From JAJYBV01 sp021812265 (lineage in GTDB: Bacteria; Chloroflexota; Ktedonobacteria; Ktedonobacterales; JACDGC01): a stretch of 6,794 nucleotides of DNA. The stretch spans positions 1-6,794 of the forward strand of contig DAIDIC010000045.1 in NCBI GenBank assembly GCA_027459525.1, read 5' to 3'. Position 1 is the first letter of the stretch. Each line of letters begins with the position of its first letter. A program made the position numbers and the translations under genes. Below, in pieces: positions 5,667 to 6,794 of this stretch. The notes under the pieces are model-generated. The model was given only the letters and a program-made list of their open reading frames with translations. It was not told the origin of the DNA and made no database searches.

Positions 5667-6607
5667 TAGTTATGTATTCGTTCGCGATACCACGCAATTG
5701 TTTGTTCAAGACCGGATTGAAAACTCTGCGTGCTTAGATTCGGCGTAAGAGATTGTAAAAGTGTAATATCTGCTAAACTTTCTTTAATATCGCCGGAGCG
5801 AGCGCGCTGATATATTGGTTGGATTGGTGTTTGCAGGTATGCGCCGATGAAGTGAATCAGTTGATTTAATGTTATTGCCTCACCGGAACCGACATTTATT
5901 GTTTTGCCGCAAAATATGGGGGAAAATGCGGCCAGCAAATTGATGTCTGTAACGTTATCAATATGGATAAAATCTCTGGATTGAGCGCCATCGCCATATA
6001 CTTCCGGTGGCTGATCTTGTAACGCTGCCATTATAAATTTGGGAATTACGGCGGAATATGCGCCTTTGGGGTTTTGCGATGGACCAAACACGTTAAAATA
6101 ACGCAGCAGTACAGTTTCTAATCCATATAGCCTGCTCCATACACTGCAATAATATTCTCCTGCAAGTTTATGTACGGCGTAAGGTGAAATGGGCGCCGGA
6201 TGCATTGCTTCATGTTTGGGCGATATCGGCGCATCGCCATATACCGCTGATGAGGAGGCAAATAGTACACGCCGCACGTTATTTTGTACTGCGGCTTGCA
6301 GCACGTGCGCTGTGCCTGTAACATTGACGCTGTGTGTTTCCAGCGGATTGGATATGCATTGCTGAACAGACGCCACTGCGGCAAAGTGGAAAATAACCTC
6401 AGCGTTTTTTGCCGCCGCGGAAACGTGATCAAAATCGCGAATATCGCCGTCAATCCATTCAACAGCTCCTTGAGCTTCTTCCAGCCGGCTTTTATCACCG
6501 GTAGATCCGTTATCAAAAATACGCACCTGATATCCTTGCGCGCAGAGTCTTCTGGAGATATGCGATCCGATAAATCCCCCACCACCCGTCACTAAACATA
6601 ATGTCAT
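5651..6607 (-). CDS. NAD-dependent sugar-nucleotide epimerase (extended SDR), probable UDP-GlcNAc/UDP-Glc 4-epimerase
   Basis: A 318-residue cytoplasmic enzyme of GalE/WbpP type, full length for the family. The NAD-binding Rossmann motif is TGGGGFIG (7-14), followed by DGDIRD (53-58) and FHFAAVASV (73-81). The catalytic set is Ser in SSSAVYG (118-124) and Tyr143/Lys147 in YAVHK. Substrate-domain motifs are RYFNVFGPSQ (169-178), a YSAVIPKF segment, and YGDGAQSRDFIHIDNV (204-219), as in the WbpP-like group. The position matching E. coli GalE Tyr299 is Ser277 (in KESLAD), a small residue associated with acceptance of N-acetylated UDP-sugars. It likely supplies UDP-GalNAc or UDP-Gal for surface polysaccharide. 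The start at 6607 has only a weak upstream purine stretch (GAAAG). It follows another minus-strand gene by 26 bp and is probably cotranscribed with it. Other 4-epimerase or dehydratase specificities cannot be excluded. Confidence 0.9.
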   Translation of the reverse strand: MTLCLVTGGGGFIGSHISRRLCAQGYQVRIFDNGSTGDKSRLEEAQGAVEWIDGDIRDFDHVSAAAKNAEVIFHFAAVASVQQCISNPLETHSVNVTGTAHVLQAAVQNNVRRVLFASSSAVYGDAPISPKHEAMHPAPISPYAVHKLAGEYYCSVWSRLYGLETVLLRYFNVFGPSQNPKGAYSAVIPKFIMAALQDQPPEVYGDGAQSRDFIHIDNVTDINLLAAFSPIFCGKTINVGSGEAITLNQLIHFIGAYLQTPIQPIYQRARSGDIKESLADITLLQSLTPNLSTQSFQSGLEQTIAWYRERIHNYQDVR

Positions 6608-6633
6608 GGCGTACTGCTTTCTATCAAGGTAAG

Positions 6634-6794
6634 TTAATTATTTTGGCCAAGCAAAGCAAATGAATTCAGCATGGTTGTGTAGTATTTCTCATTTACAGAT
6701 GTAAATTTTGAGCGCGGCGCTGTCTCTAACAGTATAACTGACCCATTAGAAAATTGCATTGTATAAATTACACCCTTCATTCTGGTTGTGTCAC
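6634..6794 (-). CDS. C-terminal end of an unidentified protein (5' partial)
   Basis: The minus strand is open from the window edge to a TAA at 6634-6636, giving 52 residues that look like real protein: a likely beta strand (VIYTMQFSNGSVILLETA), a polar link, then an amphipathic helix with YYTTMLNSFALLG and the tail QNN. The strand followed by a final helix ending in 'ML-SF' recalls the C-terminus of PsbP/DcrB-like secreted or lipoprotein domains; this is a resemblance only. An internal ATG at 6778-6780 would give a 48-residue protein but has no ribosome site, so a fragment of a longer gene is more likely. It ends 26 bp before the epimerase start on the same strand, suggesting an operon. I do not assign a function. 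Confidence 0.55.
   Translation of the reverse strand, partial: DTTRMKGVIYTMQFSNGSVILLETAPRSKFTSVNEKYYTTMLNSFALLGQNN

Noticed and set aside
5670..5692. Short GTAT...ATAC inverted repeat near the convergent gene ends
   Set aside because: Only four perfect pairs, lies inside the epimerase coding region and lacks a T-run; not supportable as a terminator.
6118..6585. 155-residue minus-strand frame inside the epimerase gene
   Set aside because: Same strand but different frame from an intact SDR enzyme with all its motifs; no family resemblance.

Overview
This 6.8 kb window is an ordinary bacterial chromosome segment of moderate G+C content. It carries seven recognisable protein genes, the 3' end of an eighth on the right edge, and one tRNA. 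It reads as core and housekeeping-adjacent DNA. I see no phage, transposon, CRISPR or toxin-antitoxin signature and no clear new system.

The organism is bacterial: there are Shine-Dalgarno sites, sigma70-like promoters, a murI for peptidoglycan and a MenA-type quinone gene. The tRNA lacks an encoded CCA, which argues against Enterobacteria. The receiver-GGDEF protein belongs to a variant class that I associate with Chloroflexota and some other environmental phyla. A Chloroflexota-like source is therefore a guess, not a finding.

Layout: (1) positions 1-966 (+) hold a response regulator with a receiver domain and a divergent GGDEF-like output domain, cut off at its N-terminus by the window edge. 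(2) 1071-1258 is a self-contained tRNA-Pro(TGG) unit with its own promoter and a rho-independent terminator. (3) 1361-2299 (+) is a UbiA-superfamily prenyltransferase, most likely MenA. (4) 2300-2498 is a leader with two stem-loops and a candidate promoter. It feeds a two-gene unit in which a Fur-family metalloregulator (2499-2960) overlaps glutamate racemase murI (2939-3820). (5) 3898-5666 (+) is a MarR regulator followed, with a 4-bp ATGA overlap, by a DHA3-type MFS exporter. This is the classic layout of a drug-responsive efflux operon. (6) 5651-6607 (-) is a sugar-nucleotide 4-epimerase of the extended SDR family, facing the exporter and overlapping its 3' end by 16 bp. (7) 6634-6794 (-) is the C-terminal end of an unidentified protein 26 bp upstream of the epimerase on the same strand.

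No gene-free stretch exceeds 300 bases. The more interesting points are the altered GGDEF signature without an I-site, the dual-coding fur/murI junction where a Zn-ligand Cys codon overlaps the racemase start, the possibly leaderless MarR mRNA, and the Ser gatekeeper in the epimerase that predicts N-acetylated substrates.
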